A DNA stretch of 64,000 nucleotides from Dongia_A sp039808885 (lineage in GTDB: Bacteria > Pseudomonadota > Alphaproteobacteria > Dongiales > Dongiaceae): contig JBDHTX010000009.1 of the NCBI GenBank assembly GCA_039808885.1, positions 62,001 to 126,000 on the forward strand, read 5' to 3'. A program made the position numbers and the translations under genes. Shown piece after piece: positions 45,165-52,286 of the stretch (position 1 is its first letter; each line of letters begins with the position of its first letter). The notes below the pieces were generated by a model that saw only the letters and a list, made by a program, of their open reading frames with translations, had not been told where the DNA came from and did not search any database.

Positions 45165-46088
45165 ATGATCGAGCATGACGACCATGAACCGCAGCACACC
45201 TCTTCCCCGACCGACCACGTCCTGAGCGAGCTTCAGCTTTACGGCTATCGCCCCTTCGCAGACGAACCCGATCCGCGACCGCTCCCCGAGGGCAATATCG
45301 TCGCCGGCGCCATCGCCGACATCTTCGACGCCCTGATCGCCACCCTTGGCGACACCCGCCTCGAGCCCGACCTCGACGATCTCCTCTGGTCTACCGTCAA
45401 CGTCTTCCACCGCGCCGCCGAACGGATTGTCCGCGACCTCGACGACAATGAGCAGGCGCAGCGCCGGTCCCAGCGGGAGCAGGATGGCACCGAGGTCAAA
45501 TCGGTCGAACTCGAGCGCCTCATCGCGGAAGGCAGGACGCTGGTCGAGCGGCAGGATGCGTTCGAGCTGATGCGTGACCAGGCCGGCGAGCACTATGAGC
45601 GTCACGCCGGCAAGCCCTGGCTCCCACGCAACGGGTCGAAGGTCAATCACCGCAATCTCACCTCAGCGATGATCGATAGCCGCGACTTCCTCGCCGCCAG
45701 GAAGCGCGCCGAGCAGCACGTGCTATTGCCTCCCGGTCCGAAGATCGCCTTTACCGGCGGCCTCGAATTCAACGATCACCGCTTGATCTGGGCGAAGCTC
45801 GACCAGGTCCACGCGAAGCATCCGGACATGGTGCTGATGCACGGCAAGTCGCCGAAGGGCGCCGAAAAGATCGCCTCCCGCTGGGCCGACCACCACGGCG
45901 TGCCGCAGATCGGCTTCGCGCCCGACTGGACGAAGCACGGCCGCGCCGCGCCTTTCAAGCGCAACGATCAAATGCTCGAAGTGCTGCCGATCGGCGTCAT
46001 GGTCTTCCCGGGCACCGGCATCCAGGACAATCTCGCTGACAAAGCGAAGAAGCTCGGCATCCCGGTCTGGAGGTTCGGCGGCGCGTGA
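45165..46088 (+). CDS. DUF2493 (SLOG-like) protein
   Basis: 307 residues from ATG 45165 (GGAG 7 nt ahead); an ATG 14 codons upstream is possible. The N-terminal half is helical and charged (VFHRAAERIVRDLDDNEQAQ). The C-terminal ~120 residues are DUF2493, a Rossmann-like SLOG nucleotide-binding fold: IAFTGGLEFNDHRLIWAKLD, HPDMVLMHGKSPKGAEKIAS, GVPQIGFAPDWTKHGRAAPF and VMVFPGTGIQDNLADKAKKL. SLOG domains bind nucleotide ligands and often sit in defence or stress contexts. The role on ICEs is unknown. Confidence 0.85.
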   Translation: MIEHDDHEPQHTSSPTDHVLSELQLYGYRPFADEPDPRPLPEGNIVAGAIADIFDALIATLGDTRLEPDLDDLLWSTVNVFHRAAERIVRDLDDNEQAQRRSQREQDGTEVKSVELERLIAEGRTLVERQDAFELMRDQAGEHYERHAGKPWLPRNGSKVNHRNLTSAMIDSRDFLAARKRAEQHVLLPPGPKIAFTGGLEFNDHRLIWAKLDQVHAKHPDMVLMHGKSPKGAEKIASRWADHHGVPQIGFAPDWTKHGRAAPFKRNDQMLEVLPIGVMVFPGTGIQDNLADKAKKLGIPVWRFGGA

Positions 46089-46151
46089 GCGCCGCCCAAT
46101 CTCCCTCGACGCCCGCGTCGCACCCACAGGTGCTGAGGTGCAGAGGAACGT

Positions 46152-47000
46152 CTAGTTTTGTGGGTCCGATTTCAAATGCTTGGTCGCAAACCAGCGATTG
46201 CCGATTTCCTTGAACGCGACCTCGATGGCGGTCACTTCATACGGGGCACAGTTGATCGCATCAGCATCGTCCGGACTGAACAGGACGACGTTGAAGCCTT
46301 TCTCGCCGAACTGGCTCTTATAGACGATGGCCTCGTACCCGCTGTCCCGAAAAAGCTCGGCCAGTATCTGCGTCGGCACGTAGTCAGCGGCGTCATCCGA
46401 GACAGTCACTGGCCGCGAAAAGGCATTATCGATGTCGATCCAAACTGCCTTTTCCTTCACCTCGGCACTGACACGCGTCCCATCGAGGAAGTGCCTGAGA
46501 CCGACTTCGCTGAACGACGATTTTCCGTGACCTCGCGAGAGATCGATCGCCCTGAGCGCCCGCAAGAGCTTGAACTGGGCGACCGAAATGGAAGCGCCCA
46601 CCCAAGGCCTCACCTCCGAGATGACCGTCTGCTCGGTTGTGCCGAGATAAAGAACAGGGATGCCTGCCGGATTGGCGCGCCCCTCGATGGCTTGGTTGGG
46701 CCGGGGTTTCATGCGCGCGGCGCCATAGCCGACAGGCTCCTCCCCCAATTCGTTCCCGTCGTCATCTTTCGGCGTGTGCCAATCGATACCCCGCTGCGCG
46801 CGGAAAAGGATCATGCCCTCGGGCAACTCGACATCCCGACCGCGGTTCGTCGCGCGGACGGTCGCAAGAAATGCCTCCTCCTCCCGGGTCAAGACGTAGC
46901 GACGTTCGTGCCGCACGCGACGGGCGAACTTCGTATAACTGTCCCACGACGCAAATTCCGGCTTCTCTGGATCGTCAAGCTCCATCGAGCATCCCCCCAA
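46152..47000 (-). CDS. RES-domain protein, probable NAD+-degrading toxin
   Basis: 282 residues on the strand opposite to the surrounding genes. RES signature residues are visible: Arg67 in MILFRAQRG, Tyr118 and Glu129 in LYLGTTEQTVISEVRP, and Ser in YEAIVYKSQFGEKGFNVVLF, with DYVPTQILAELFRDSGY between. RES toxins (as in Xre-RES pairs, e.g. MbcT, ParT) break down or modify with NAD+. Most are encoded next to an Xre/MbcA-type antitoxin; none is adjacent here. ATG 47000 is used; a second ATG lies five codons in. It looks like a cargo insertion into the ICE backbone. Confidence 0.88.
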   Translation of the reverse strand: MGGCSMELDDPEKPEFASWDSYTKFARRVRHERRYVLTREEEAFLATVRATNRGRDVELPEGMILFRAQRGIDWHTPKDDDGNELGEEPVGYGAARMKPRPNQAIEGRANPAGIPVLYLGTTEQTVISEVRPWVGASISVAQFKLLRALRAIDLSRGHGKSSFSEVGLRHFLDGTRVSAEVKEKAVWIDIDNAFSRPVTVSDDAADYVPTQILAELFRDSGYEAIVYKSQFGEKGFNVVLFSPDDADAINCAPYEVTAIEVAFKEIGNRWFATKHLKSDPQN

Positions 47001-47260
47001 AATTGGTACTCCTTAACATACACTGGCTGGTTCTTCGGCACTCGCGCCGTGTTGGGAAGCAACTCGGCTTTGTCGTTTCCGCCTCAGAGGATCGGCGTTC
47101 GGCTCAGATCGCGGGTATCCACCCCCGCTTCGAGTGCGCTGATCCTTGGTCCAGCCGATGGCCTGACGCCATCAACCCATGAAGGGTCCGCTACGCGAGC
47201 GTGCGGCCTTGAGGCTTCGCCTCTGCGGTGATTGCGGCCCTCGGCCGGACACATCGGGCG
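47001..47260. other. intergenic region between the RES gene and the next leader
   Basis: No gene or decayed antitoxin recognised. It must hold the minus-strand promoter of the RES gene, including a short AT-rich stretch around 47,005-47,030. Confidence 0.4.
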
Positions 47261-47298
47261 CCTGTCGCGCGGGGGATGGTCCCCCGCCTCCAGACAGG
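47261..47298 (+). promoter_or_regulatory. leader hairpin overlapping the Shine-Dalgarno of a small gene
   Basis: Outer stem CCTGTC (47261-47266) with GACAGG (47293-47298); inner perfect stem GCGGGGGA-TGG-TCCCCCGC (47269-47287). The ribosome binding site (CAGGAG) of the ATG at 47309 is partly in the 3' arm, so folding should reduce translation. Confidence 0.6.
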
Positions 47299-47308
47299 AG
47301 CCGGAACA

Positions 47309-47476
47309 ATGTCCCTCAACGACGCTCACGCCTTCGCCTTCAGCCTCGCCACCACTCTCATGGTCGCCATCATCATCTTCCGGGCCGGCGACGGCAGTCT
47401 TTCGGTCGTCCCCGCCAACGAATACGACGGCGACACTGCCGCCATCATCCATGAATTCGATCCCTTCCAGCCCTGA
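47309..47476 (+). CDS. small membrane-like protein, 55 aa
   Basis: Starts at ATG 47309 behind CAGGAG. Residues about 6-25 (AHAFAFSLATTLMVAIIIFR) form one probable membrane or export helix, followed by an acidic tail ending EFDPFQP. No family recognised. The structured leader and good start support a real gene. Confidence 0.55.
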   Translation: MSLNDAHAFAFSLATTLMVAIIIFRAGDGSLSVVPANEYDGDTAAIIHEFDPFQP

Positions 47477-47624
47477 CGGAGGGAGCGGCCGGTCCGGCGA
47501 GCGGAACTTCCTAGCCGATTTCCGCTCCCGTGGCCGCTCATCTTCGGCTATGCTGCCGCTCGCGCCGCGGTGGTGGTGGTGGATGGCGCAACCGTCAGAC
47601 CTTTTCCTCACGGAGACCACCACC

Positions 47625-48065
47625 ATGATCTTCCTTGGCATCATCTTCAGCGTCGCGGCCATCGGCGTTCTCTGCTGGCTGCTGTTTACGCTTGCTATCT
47701 ACGCGCTCCCGGCCTTCGCCGGCGTCACCGCGGGCATGTGGGCCTATGACACCGGCGCGGGCTGGCCGGGCGGCCTCGCGATCGGCCTGGTCGCGGCCGG
47801 GCTGATTTTCGGCGTCGGCCAATTGCTGCTTGCATTCGCACGCCCGCTCTGGCTGCGCGTCGCCATTGCGCTTGCCTTCGTAACCCCGGCGGCGATCGCG
47901 GGCTATCACGCAACCCATGGCATCGTGAAGCACACTATGCCGTCCGAGGGCTGGCAGATCGCCTTTTCGGTCGTCGGCGCGATCGCGGTCGGCATTGCGG
48001 CATTCCTGCGGATCGCAGCGATGGCCGCGCCCGAACCGGCCGGACGGGGGATGGCGCGGGGCTGA
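47625..48065 (+). CDS. integral membrane protein, 146 aa
   Basis: Starts at ATG 47625 after GGAG. Four hydrophobic segments are visible (about 3-22, 24-42, 50-75 and 80-100, with another near 115-135), e.g. FLGIIFSVAAIGVLCWLLFT and GGLAIGLVAAGLIFGVGQLL. No catalytic motif. Small multi-pass proteins of this type are common in the variable part of Tn4371-like elements. Function unknown. Confidence 0.7.
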   Translation: MIFLGIIFSVAAIGVLCWLLFTLAIYALPAFAGVTAGMWAYDTGAGWPGGLAIGLVAAGLIFGVGQLLLAFARPLWLRVAIALAFVTPAAIAGYHATHGIVKHTMPSEGWQIAFSVVGAIAVGIAAFLRIAAMAAPEPAGRGMARG

Positions 48066-48660
48066 CACCGTCACAGCCGTTGGAGCATGGCCAGCAAGCC
48101 GGCACGCTTGCCATCCTCGACGCCGGAGTTGGACAATACCGACCGTCAAGCAGATATCGCAATGTGAGGCCAGAGATAGCGCAAGGCCCGTTGAAGCGGC
48201 GCTGAACGGGTAGCCTGCCCGGCACAGCCACTCGATGACGCAGGCGCGGATGGCGTCGCACGAGCCTATGGCTGCGGGAAGCCCATCGCGATCATCGCCA
48301 GGACAGGTGGAACGTCATCACCGGCCGCGATCCGTTGCCAGGATTCCGGCGGCTGCACGGGGACGCCACGTTCTTCCTTGATCTTTCTGTCAGGTCGACC
48401 GCTCCAACACGGCCTCTTCAATGGGCTGATCTGGCCGGAGGCCGGCTTCGCCTCGATCGCCTATGCCGCAATGGCGCCGATCGACTTTCTTCCCCTGCCG
48501 GCTACGCCGTCATTCCTCGCGAAACAACAAAGTCGCCTGGCTGCCATCCTCCGCTGGCGCTGCGGCCCTGGCGGGTGCGGCGTCGATCGCCTCCGGCCAG
48601 TCGATCGCCATTGAGGCCGCAATGGTGCGGGCTCGAAACCTCAGATCAAGGAGAACTGAC
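48066..48660. other. 595-bp region without a recognised gene
   Basis: Frames here are short or Arg/Pro-rich without family resemblance. An open frame at about 48,378-48,614 has a hydrophobic N-terminal part but no good ribosome binding site. The last 20 bp contain AAGGAG, the binding site of the DUF736 gene. The sequence may be the remains of a lost gene or a long leader. Confidence 0.4.
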
Positions 48661-48987
48661 ATGGCGACCATCGGCACCTTCAAGAAGTCCGGCAACAACG
48701 AATTCACCGGCGAAATCGTCACCCTCAGCGTCCAGGCCAAGGGCGTGCGCATCGTCCCCGAGACCCGGGCCACCGGCGAGAACGCCCCCAGCCACCGCGT
48801 CTTCGTCGGCCGCGCCGAGATCGGCGCCGCCTGGTCCAAGCGCTCCAACGAGGGCCGCGACTATCTGGGCCTCAAGCTCGACGATCCGAGCTTCACCGCT
48901 CCGATCTTCGCCAACCTCTTCGACGACGAGGACGGCGAGGGCTACAGCCTCATCTGGTCCCGCCCCAGCCGTCGCAACGGCGACTGA
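48661..48987 (+). CDS. DUF736 family protein (copy 1)
   Basis: 108 residues starting after AAGGAGAACTGAC. DUF736 core: MATIGTFKKSGNNEFTGEIV, a middle hairpin region, then RAEIGAAWSKRSNEGRDYLG, LKLDDPSFTAPIFANLFDDE and a W-S-R end. DUF736 proteins are markers of Tn4371-like ICEs and rhizobial plasmids, usually near rep and tra genes. Role unknown; a compact beta-rich fold is likely. A second divergent copy is at 54.3 kb. Confidence 0.88.
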   Translation: MATIGTFKKSGNNEFTGEIVTLSVQAKGVRIVPETRATGENAPSHRVFVGRAEIGAAWSKRSNEGRDYLGLKLDDPSFTAPIFANLFDDEDGEGYSLIWSRPSRRNGD

Positions 48988-49119
48988 GGCGCCACGACGC
49001 CCCGCCCGGACGATCCGGGCGGGGTCTCTTTCGTTGCGGGGCGACCGAATCAGTCACAACGCCGATCGCCCCGAAGGATGCCGGTAAAGCGTTTTGTGTC
49101 TGGCCGCTCGTCCCTAGAA

Positions 49120-49134
49120 CGACTAATATAGTCG
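49120..49134 (+). promoter_or_regulatory. palindrome in the promoter region of the Xre gene
   Basis: CGACTA-ATA-TAGTCG, flanked by GAAC and GTTC (49117-49140), 44 bp before the Xre start. It contains a TAATAT that could serve as -10 element. Autoregulation by the adjacent Xre protein is the obvious reading. Confidence 0.55.
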
Positions 49135-49177
49135 TAGTTCTGGCGTGCGTATTCGTGTCGGTGGGAGGTGATCATGC

Positions 49178-49432
49178 ATGATCACCGCCCGACAGACACG
49201 GGCCGCACGCGCGCTGCTTGGTTGGACGCAGGAGACGCTCGCTGAAAAGGCCCTGGTATCCCTGACCGCGTTGAAGCGCCTCGAGTCCGAGAGCGGCCTC
49301 AAGGTGTATGAGACGACGCGCGATCAGGTGCGCCGGGCGCTCGAGGCCAACGGCATCGTCTTCCTCAACTCCGAGCAAGGGGAAGGAGTGATGTTCGTTC
49401 GTGCGAAAATCGACAGCCGCAGATCACCCTGA
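49178..49432 (+). CDS. Xre-family helix-turn-helix regulator
   Basis: 84 residues: MITARQTRAARALLGWTQET, LAEKALVSLTALKRLESESG, then a short C-terminal extension ending in NGIVFLNSEQGEGVMF, typical of small Xre regulators of alphaproteobacteria. It should bind DNA as a dimer; the palindrome at 49120 is a candidate site. It may control the downstream ICE genes from 49.5 kb on. Confidence 0.88.
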   Translation: MITARQTRAARALLGWTQETLAEKALVSLTALKRLESESGLKVYETTRDQVRRALEANGIVFLNSEQGEGVMFVRAKIDSRRSP

Positions 49433-49452
49433 CATCCCGTTTGGCGCCTCGG

Positions 49453-49473
49453 CGATGCCTCCGGTGCATCGCG
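49453..49473 (+). repeat. 21-bp inverted repeat, copy 1
   Basis: GCGATGC-N7-GCATCGC, matching the copy at 49837-49857 in both arms and most of the spacer (CTCCGGT versus CTCGGCT). It runs into a perfect 20-bp palindrome at 49464-49483. It lies before the 87-residue gene at 49565; probably a protein-binding site. Confidence 0.6.
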
Positions 49474-49564
49474 CGATGCACCAATGGCCTTCTCTGTGCC
49501 CGTCGAACGCCCGGTTAACAAATGGGGCGGGGGCGGGTATGGTAAGGCGCTGGGGGCTGACGTG

Positions 49565-49828
49565 ATGCAAGTACAATTCCTCGATGAACCGCCGCAAAGC
49601 GCGGCGCTCACGACCTATGACCGCGAGCACATGAAGCTCTATATGCGGCTGCTCGACGCGGCGACCGATGGCGCCGACTGGCGCGAGGCCGTCACCATCC
49701 TGTTCGGCCTCGATCCGGACCGCGAGCCGGACCGCGCGCGCCATGTCCATGACACCCATCTCGCCCGCGCCCGCTGGATGACCGAGCATGGCTATCGCCT
49801 ACTCGTCCGCGAGGGCCGTGCCCACTAG
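49565..49828 (+). CDS. conserved small ICE protein, 87 aa
   Basis: ATG 49565 is chosen as it starts the conserved part; ATG 49484 is in frame upstream but would translate the palindromes' downstream flank. Sequence: MQVQFLDEPPQSAALTTYDR, EHMKLYMRLLDAATDGADWR, EAVTILFGLDPDREPDRARH and HLARARWMTEHGYRLLVREG. Proteins with this WREAVxILFGLDP...HLARARWM pattern regularly precede DUF6499/DUF2285 genes in such ICEs. They may be DNA-binding accessory proteins. Function unknown. Confidence 0.75.
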   Translation: MQVQFLDEPPQSAALTTYDREHMKLYMRLLDAATDGADWREAVTILFGLDPDREPDRARHVHDTHLARARWMTEHGYRLLVREGRAH

Positions 49829-49836
49829 CCGGAATT

Positions 49837-49857
49837 GCGATGCCTCGGCTGCATCGC
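49837..49857 (+). repeat. 21-bp inverted repeat, copy 2
   Basis: GCGATGC-CTCGGCT-GCATCGC, the second copy of the 49453 repeat, now just after the 87-residue gene and ahead of the DUF6499 leader. Confidence 0.6.
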
Positions 49858-49885
49858 GCGTTGCCACCTTCGGGACTTCCGGCGG

Positions 49886-49933
49886 CCTCTGCAACCGGGG
49901 ATGGTGCTCCTCCCGGTAGCCAACGCGCAGAGG
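49886..49933 (+). promoter_or_regulatory. leader hairpin before the DUF6499 gene
   Basis: Outer stem CCTCTGC (49886-49892) with GCAGAGG (49927-49933), inner stem ACCGGG (49894-49899) with CCCGGT (49912-49917). The Shine-Dalgarno AGAGG is in the 3' outer arm. Its GGGGATGGT core also occurs in the 47.27-kb hairpin, so the two leaders may be related. Confidence 0.6.
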
Positions 49934-49939
49934 ACGCCC

Positions 49940-50164
49940 ATGACCCCTGACATATCCCGGTGGCGGTCGACATCGACCTACGACTATCTCGACGAGCTCG
50001 CATCGCCGGATCTTGGCTGGGAATGGCTGCGGCGCAACGGCGACTATCAGCGTGATTATGCCGAGACCAGGCATTCGGCGTGCGATCTCCGGGAATTGAC
50101 GAACCGGGTGCGGAAACGCTGGGGGCTGCAATTTCGTTGCCCGTCCATCGCTCAACGCCACTGA
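49940..50164 (+). CDS. DUF6499 (transcriptional-regulator-like) domain protein
   Basis: 74 residues from ATG 49940. The core YDYLDELASPDLGWEWLRRN, GDYQRDYAE is the DUF6499 domain (a small helical domain often called transcriptional-regulator-like) and continues LRELTNRVRKRWGLQF. In related proteins this domain is followed in the same chain by a linker with PVFWxPE and then DUF2285. Here the frame stops at 50164, while the linker continues in the +1 frame. The gene pair may therefore be a split or frameshifted form. Confidence 0.75.
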   Translation: MTPDISRWRSTSTYDYLDELASPDLGWEWLRRNGDYQRDYAETRHSACDLRELTNRVRKRWGLQFRCPSIAQRH

Positions 50165-50204
50165 AGCGCCGGTCTTCTGGTGTCCGGAGGATGACACCAG
50201 CACC

Positions 50205-50714
50205 GTGCTGCTGGCCGCCGCGCCGTCCATCCTTCCGGCCGACGGCAATCTCTTTTCCGCCATCCGGGAGACCGCCGCCCGCGCCGACGAGCAGGGCGTT
50301 CATTTCCTGCACGACCCCGGAGACGGGCAGCTTCTTCATCTCCTGCGGCTGGCCGGCGTCGCAGCCGGCGAACCGCTCGCCGCGCTGATCCCGCTCGACC
50401 TTGACGGCCTCGACCGGCTCGAAGCCGTCCAGCGTCTGCTCAAGTCCCTGCTCGGTCGCGCCGTGCCCGCGGACACCCGGCTGACCAAGCAGCAACGCCG
50501 GCGCATCCGCCACATGCTGCAAGCGGTCGACGGACGCATGAACGGCGCGAGCTATCGCGAGATCGCTGGCGTCATTTACGGTGTGTCCCGCGTTGCATCC
50601 GATCCCTGGAAGTCCTCGGCGCTGCGCGACGCGACCATGGACCTTGTCAAGGACGCCTTCGCCATGATCGCCGGGGGCTATCGCGCGCTCCTTCGTCATC
50701 GCCGCCGATCGTGA
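50205..50714 (+). CDS. DUF2285 domain protein
   Basis: 169 residues from GTG 50205. The coding character begins earlier in the same frame (from about 50136, linker ARPSLNATEAPVFWCPEDDT), which would be the continuation of the DUF6499 protein after a +1 shift. DUF2285 features: LDGLDRLEAVQRLLKSLLGR, RLTKQQRRRIRHMLQAVDGR, ASYREIAGVIYGVSRVASDP, WKSSALRDATMDLVKDA. This is a helix-turn-helix-like domain common near rep/par genes in Tn4371-like ICEs, and probably a regulator. Confidence 0.8.
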   Translation: MLLAAAPSILPADGNLFSAIRETAARADEQGVHFLHDPGDGQLLHLLRLAGVAAGEPLAALIPLDLDGLDRLEAVQRLLKSLLGRAVPADTRLTKQQRRRIRHMLQAVDGRMNGASYREIAGVIYGVSRVASDPWKSSALRDATMDLVKDAFAMIAGGYRALLRHRRRS

Positions 50715-50818
50715 CCCGATGTCGGAAAGGGGGTGCGAATTTGGCGCGCCCTTCTCCGCACTCCCCCCTCGCGGCTCTCCTTCGCCACCGTGGCCTGCGT
50801 CCGCCGCTCACTGCCAGC

Positions 50819-50842
50819 GGCCTCAAGGAACCCACGGAGGCC
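50819..50842 (+). promoter_or_regulatory. hairpin sequestering the Shine-Dalgarno of the AlpA-like gene
   Basis: GGCCTC (50819-50824) pairs with GAGGCC (50837-50842); GGAGG, the ribosome binding site for ATG 50848, is in the 3' arm. Confidence 0.5.
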
Positions 50843-50847
50843 CGATC

Positions 50848-51129
50848 ATGTCGCCCAATCTCGCCGGCTTGCCGCCGCGCTTTCTCAGAACCCCCGAAGC
50901 CGCACGTTTCCTCGGCCTTTCCGGCCGGACGCTGGAAAAACATCGCACCTATGGCACCGGCCCGGCCTATCGCAAGCTCGGCGGCCGCGTCGTCTATGCG
51001 ATCGAGGACCTCCAGGCCTGGGCCGATCGGGGCGCCGTCACCTCGACCTCCGATCCGCGTGGGTCTGTGCTGCCCGCCAAGCGCCACGACCCGATGCCGG
51101 CGGCCCCCGCCGGCCGCTCCCATCGCTGA
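50848..51129 (+). CDS. AlpA/excisionase-like helix-turn-helix protein
   Basis: 93 residues: LPPRFLRTPEAARFLGLSGR, TLEKHRTYGTGPAYRKLGGR, VVYAIEDLQAWADRG. This MerR-like winged helix is typical of recombination directionality factors and of small regulators preceding rep in this ICE family. It ends 11 bp before rep, so it could control rep expression or copy number. Excisionase activity is possible but unproven. Confidence 0.85.
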   Translation: MSPNLAGLPPRFLRTPEAARFLGLSGRTLEKHRTYGTGPAYRKLGGRVVYAIEDLQAWADRGAVTSTSDPRGSVLPAKRHDPMPAAPAGRSHR

Positions 51130-51140
51130 GACGTCCGATC

Positions 51141-52286
51141 ATGAAGCGGCGTCGCCTCATCACCTCGACCGAGCGGGCCAGGCTCGATCCCTTCATCGTT
51201 GCAACCGGCGACGCCAGTCCGCGCGATCAGCGCGATCTCATGGAACGGCCGTTCTTCTCGCTCGCCAAGGCCAAGCGCATCGCGCCGATCCTCTATGAGG
51301 CCGGCGGAGTCCGCGTCGAGGTCTTCGCCGTGCCCGAGCACGGCATGGCGACGATCTGGGACGCTGACATACTCATCTGGGCCGCCTCGCAGATCGTCGA
51401 GGCCGAGAATCTGGGGTTCAAGACCTCGCGCTTCCTGCGCTTCACGCCCTATCAGCTCCTGATGGCGATTGGCCGGGAAACCGGCCAGCGCGACTATAAG
51501 CTGCTGAAGGGCGCGCTCACCCGGCTGCAATCGACCGTCATCCGCACCACCATCCGGCAGGGCGAGCATTGGCGTCGCCACCAGTTCTCCTGGATCAACG
51601 AATGGGAGGAATGCGTGACGCGCGACGGGCGCGTCGAGGGCATGGAGTTCGTGCTGCCCGACTGGTTCTATCGCGGCGTCACCGACCGCTCGCTCGTGCT
51701 CACCATCGACCCCGCCTACTTCCGGCTGACGGGCGGCATCGAACGCTGGCTCTACCGTGTCGCCCGCAAGCACGCCGGCCGTCAGCCGCGGGGCTGGATA
51801 TTCGAGTTCGCCCATCTCCATGAAAAGTCCGGCAGCCTCATGCGCGTCTCCGACTTCGCGCTCCAGCTCCGGCGCATCGTCCCGCGCCAGCCGCTGCCCG
51901 GCTATCGGCTGCACATCGAGCGCGAAGGCCGGCGCGAGCTGTTGCGCATCCTGCCGGCGAAATCATCCACAATACCTGTGGATGGTGCTGTGGACGCAGT
52001 CGGGACTTCGCACGCAAGCGGTATCGGGATTTCGCACGCGGGACCATCGGGACTTCGCACGCAGAGATCGCAGTTAAGCCTCTGGCCCGAAACGACGATT
52101 CCAAGCCTTAACTTAGAATCTAACAGAGAATCTAACTCTTATGTTGCGCGGAGCGATGTGGAAAACACCGTCGCTGCCGCCATCGACGGGCTCCTCCGAA
52201 AGACATCCGGGGCACGGCCAACCGGCAGTGAACCCGCTCACCCATCGCGACTCCCCCTCGGGCGCAGGCCGGGAGGGGCACGATGA
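51141..52286 (+). CDS. replication initiator protein A (RepA-like)
   Basis: 381 residues. The conserved part (about 20-270) has RDQRDLMERPFFSLAKAKRI, IWAASQIVEAENLGFKTSRF, LRFTPYQLLMAIGRETGQRD, LKGALTRLQSTVIRTTIRQG and WLYRVARKHAGRQPRGWIFE. It forms tandem winged helices that bind iterons and start theta replication. In ICEs this allows plasmid-like maintenance after excision. The last ~110 residues are low-complexity and are encoded by a DNA stretch full of repeats that looks like the origin. So the true conserved protein ends near residue 275, and the frame simply runs on through the origin to overlap parA (ATGA). Confidence 0.88.
   Translation: MKRRRLITSTERARLDPFIVATGDASPRDQRDLMERPFFSLAKAKRIAPILYEAGGVRVEVFAVPEHGMATIWDADILIWAASQIVEAENLGFKTSRFLRFTPYQLLMAIGRETGQRDYKLLKGALTRLQSTVIRTTIRQGEHWRRHQFSWINEWEECVTRDGRVEGMEFVLPDWFYRGVTDRSLVLTIDPAYFRLTGGIERWLYRVARKHAGRQPRGWIFEFAHLHEKSGSLMRVSDFALQLRRIVPRQPLPGYRLHIEREGRRELLRILPAKSSTIPVDGAVDAVGTSHASGIGISHAGPSGLRTQRSQLSLWPETTIPSLNLESNRESNSYVARSDVENTVAAAIDGLLRKTSGARPTGSEPAHPSRLPLGRRPGGAR
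51963..52136 (+). other. candidate replication origin (iterons, DnaA-like boxes, AT-rich repeats) inside rep
   Basis: DnaA-like box TCATCCACA (51963-51971) and two further TGTGGA words (51977, 51989). Three 16-bp iterons TCGGGA(C/T)TTCGCACGC start at 52000, 52024 and 52047, i.e. spaced 24 and 23 bp, about two helical turns. Then an AT-rich stretch carries a 10-bp direct repeat AGAATCTAAC at 52115 and 52127. The order DnaA boxes, iterons, AT-rich DNA is standard for iteron origins. The iterons lie in frame inside the 3' end of the initiator gene. Confidence 0.75.

Noticed and set aside
46158..47231. 357-codon plus-strand frame opposite the RES gene
   Set aside because: The minus frame carries the RES catalytic residues; the plus frame is Arg/Pro-rich without a ribosome binding site.
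48378..48614. 78-residue hypothetical gene
   Set aside because: No ribosome binding site and the C-terminal half is Arg/Cys-rich noise; kept only as a remark in the intergenic entry.
51963..52136. CRISPR array
   Set aside because: Only three 16-bp repeats with 7-8 bp between them and no cas genes; spacing and place fit replication iterons.
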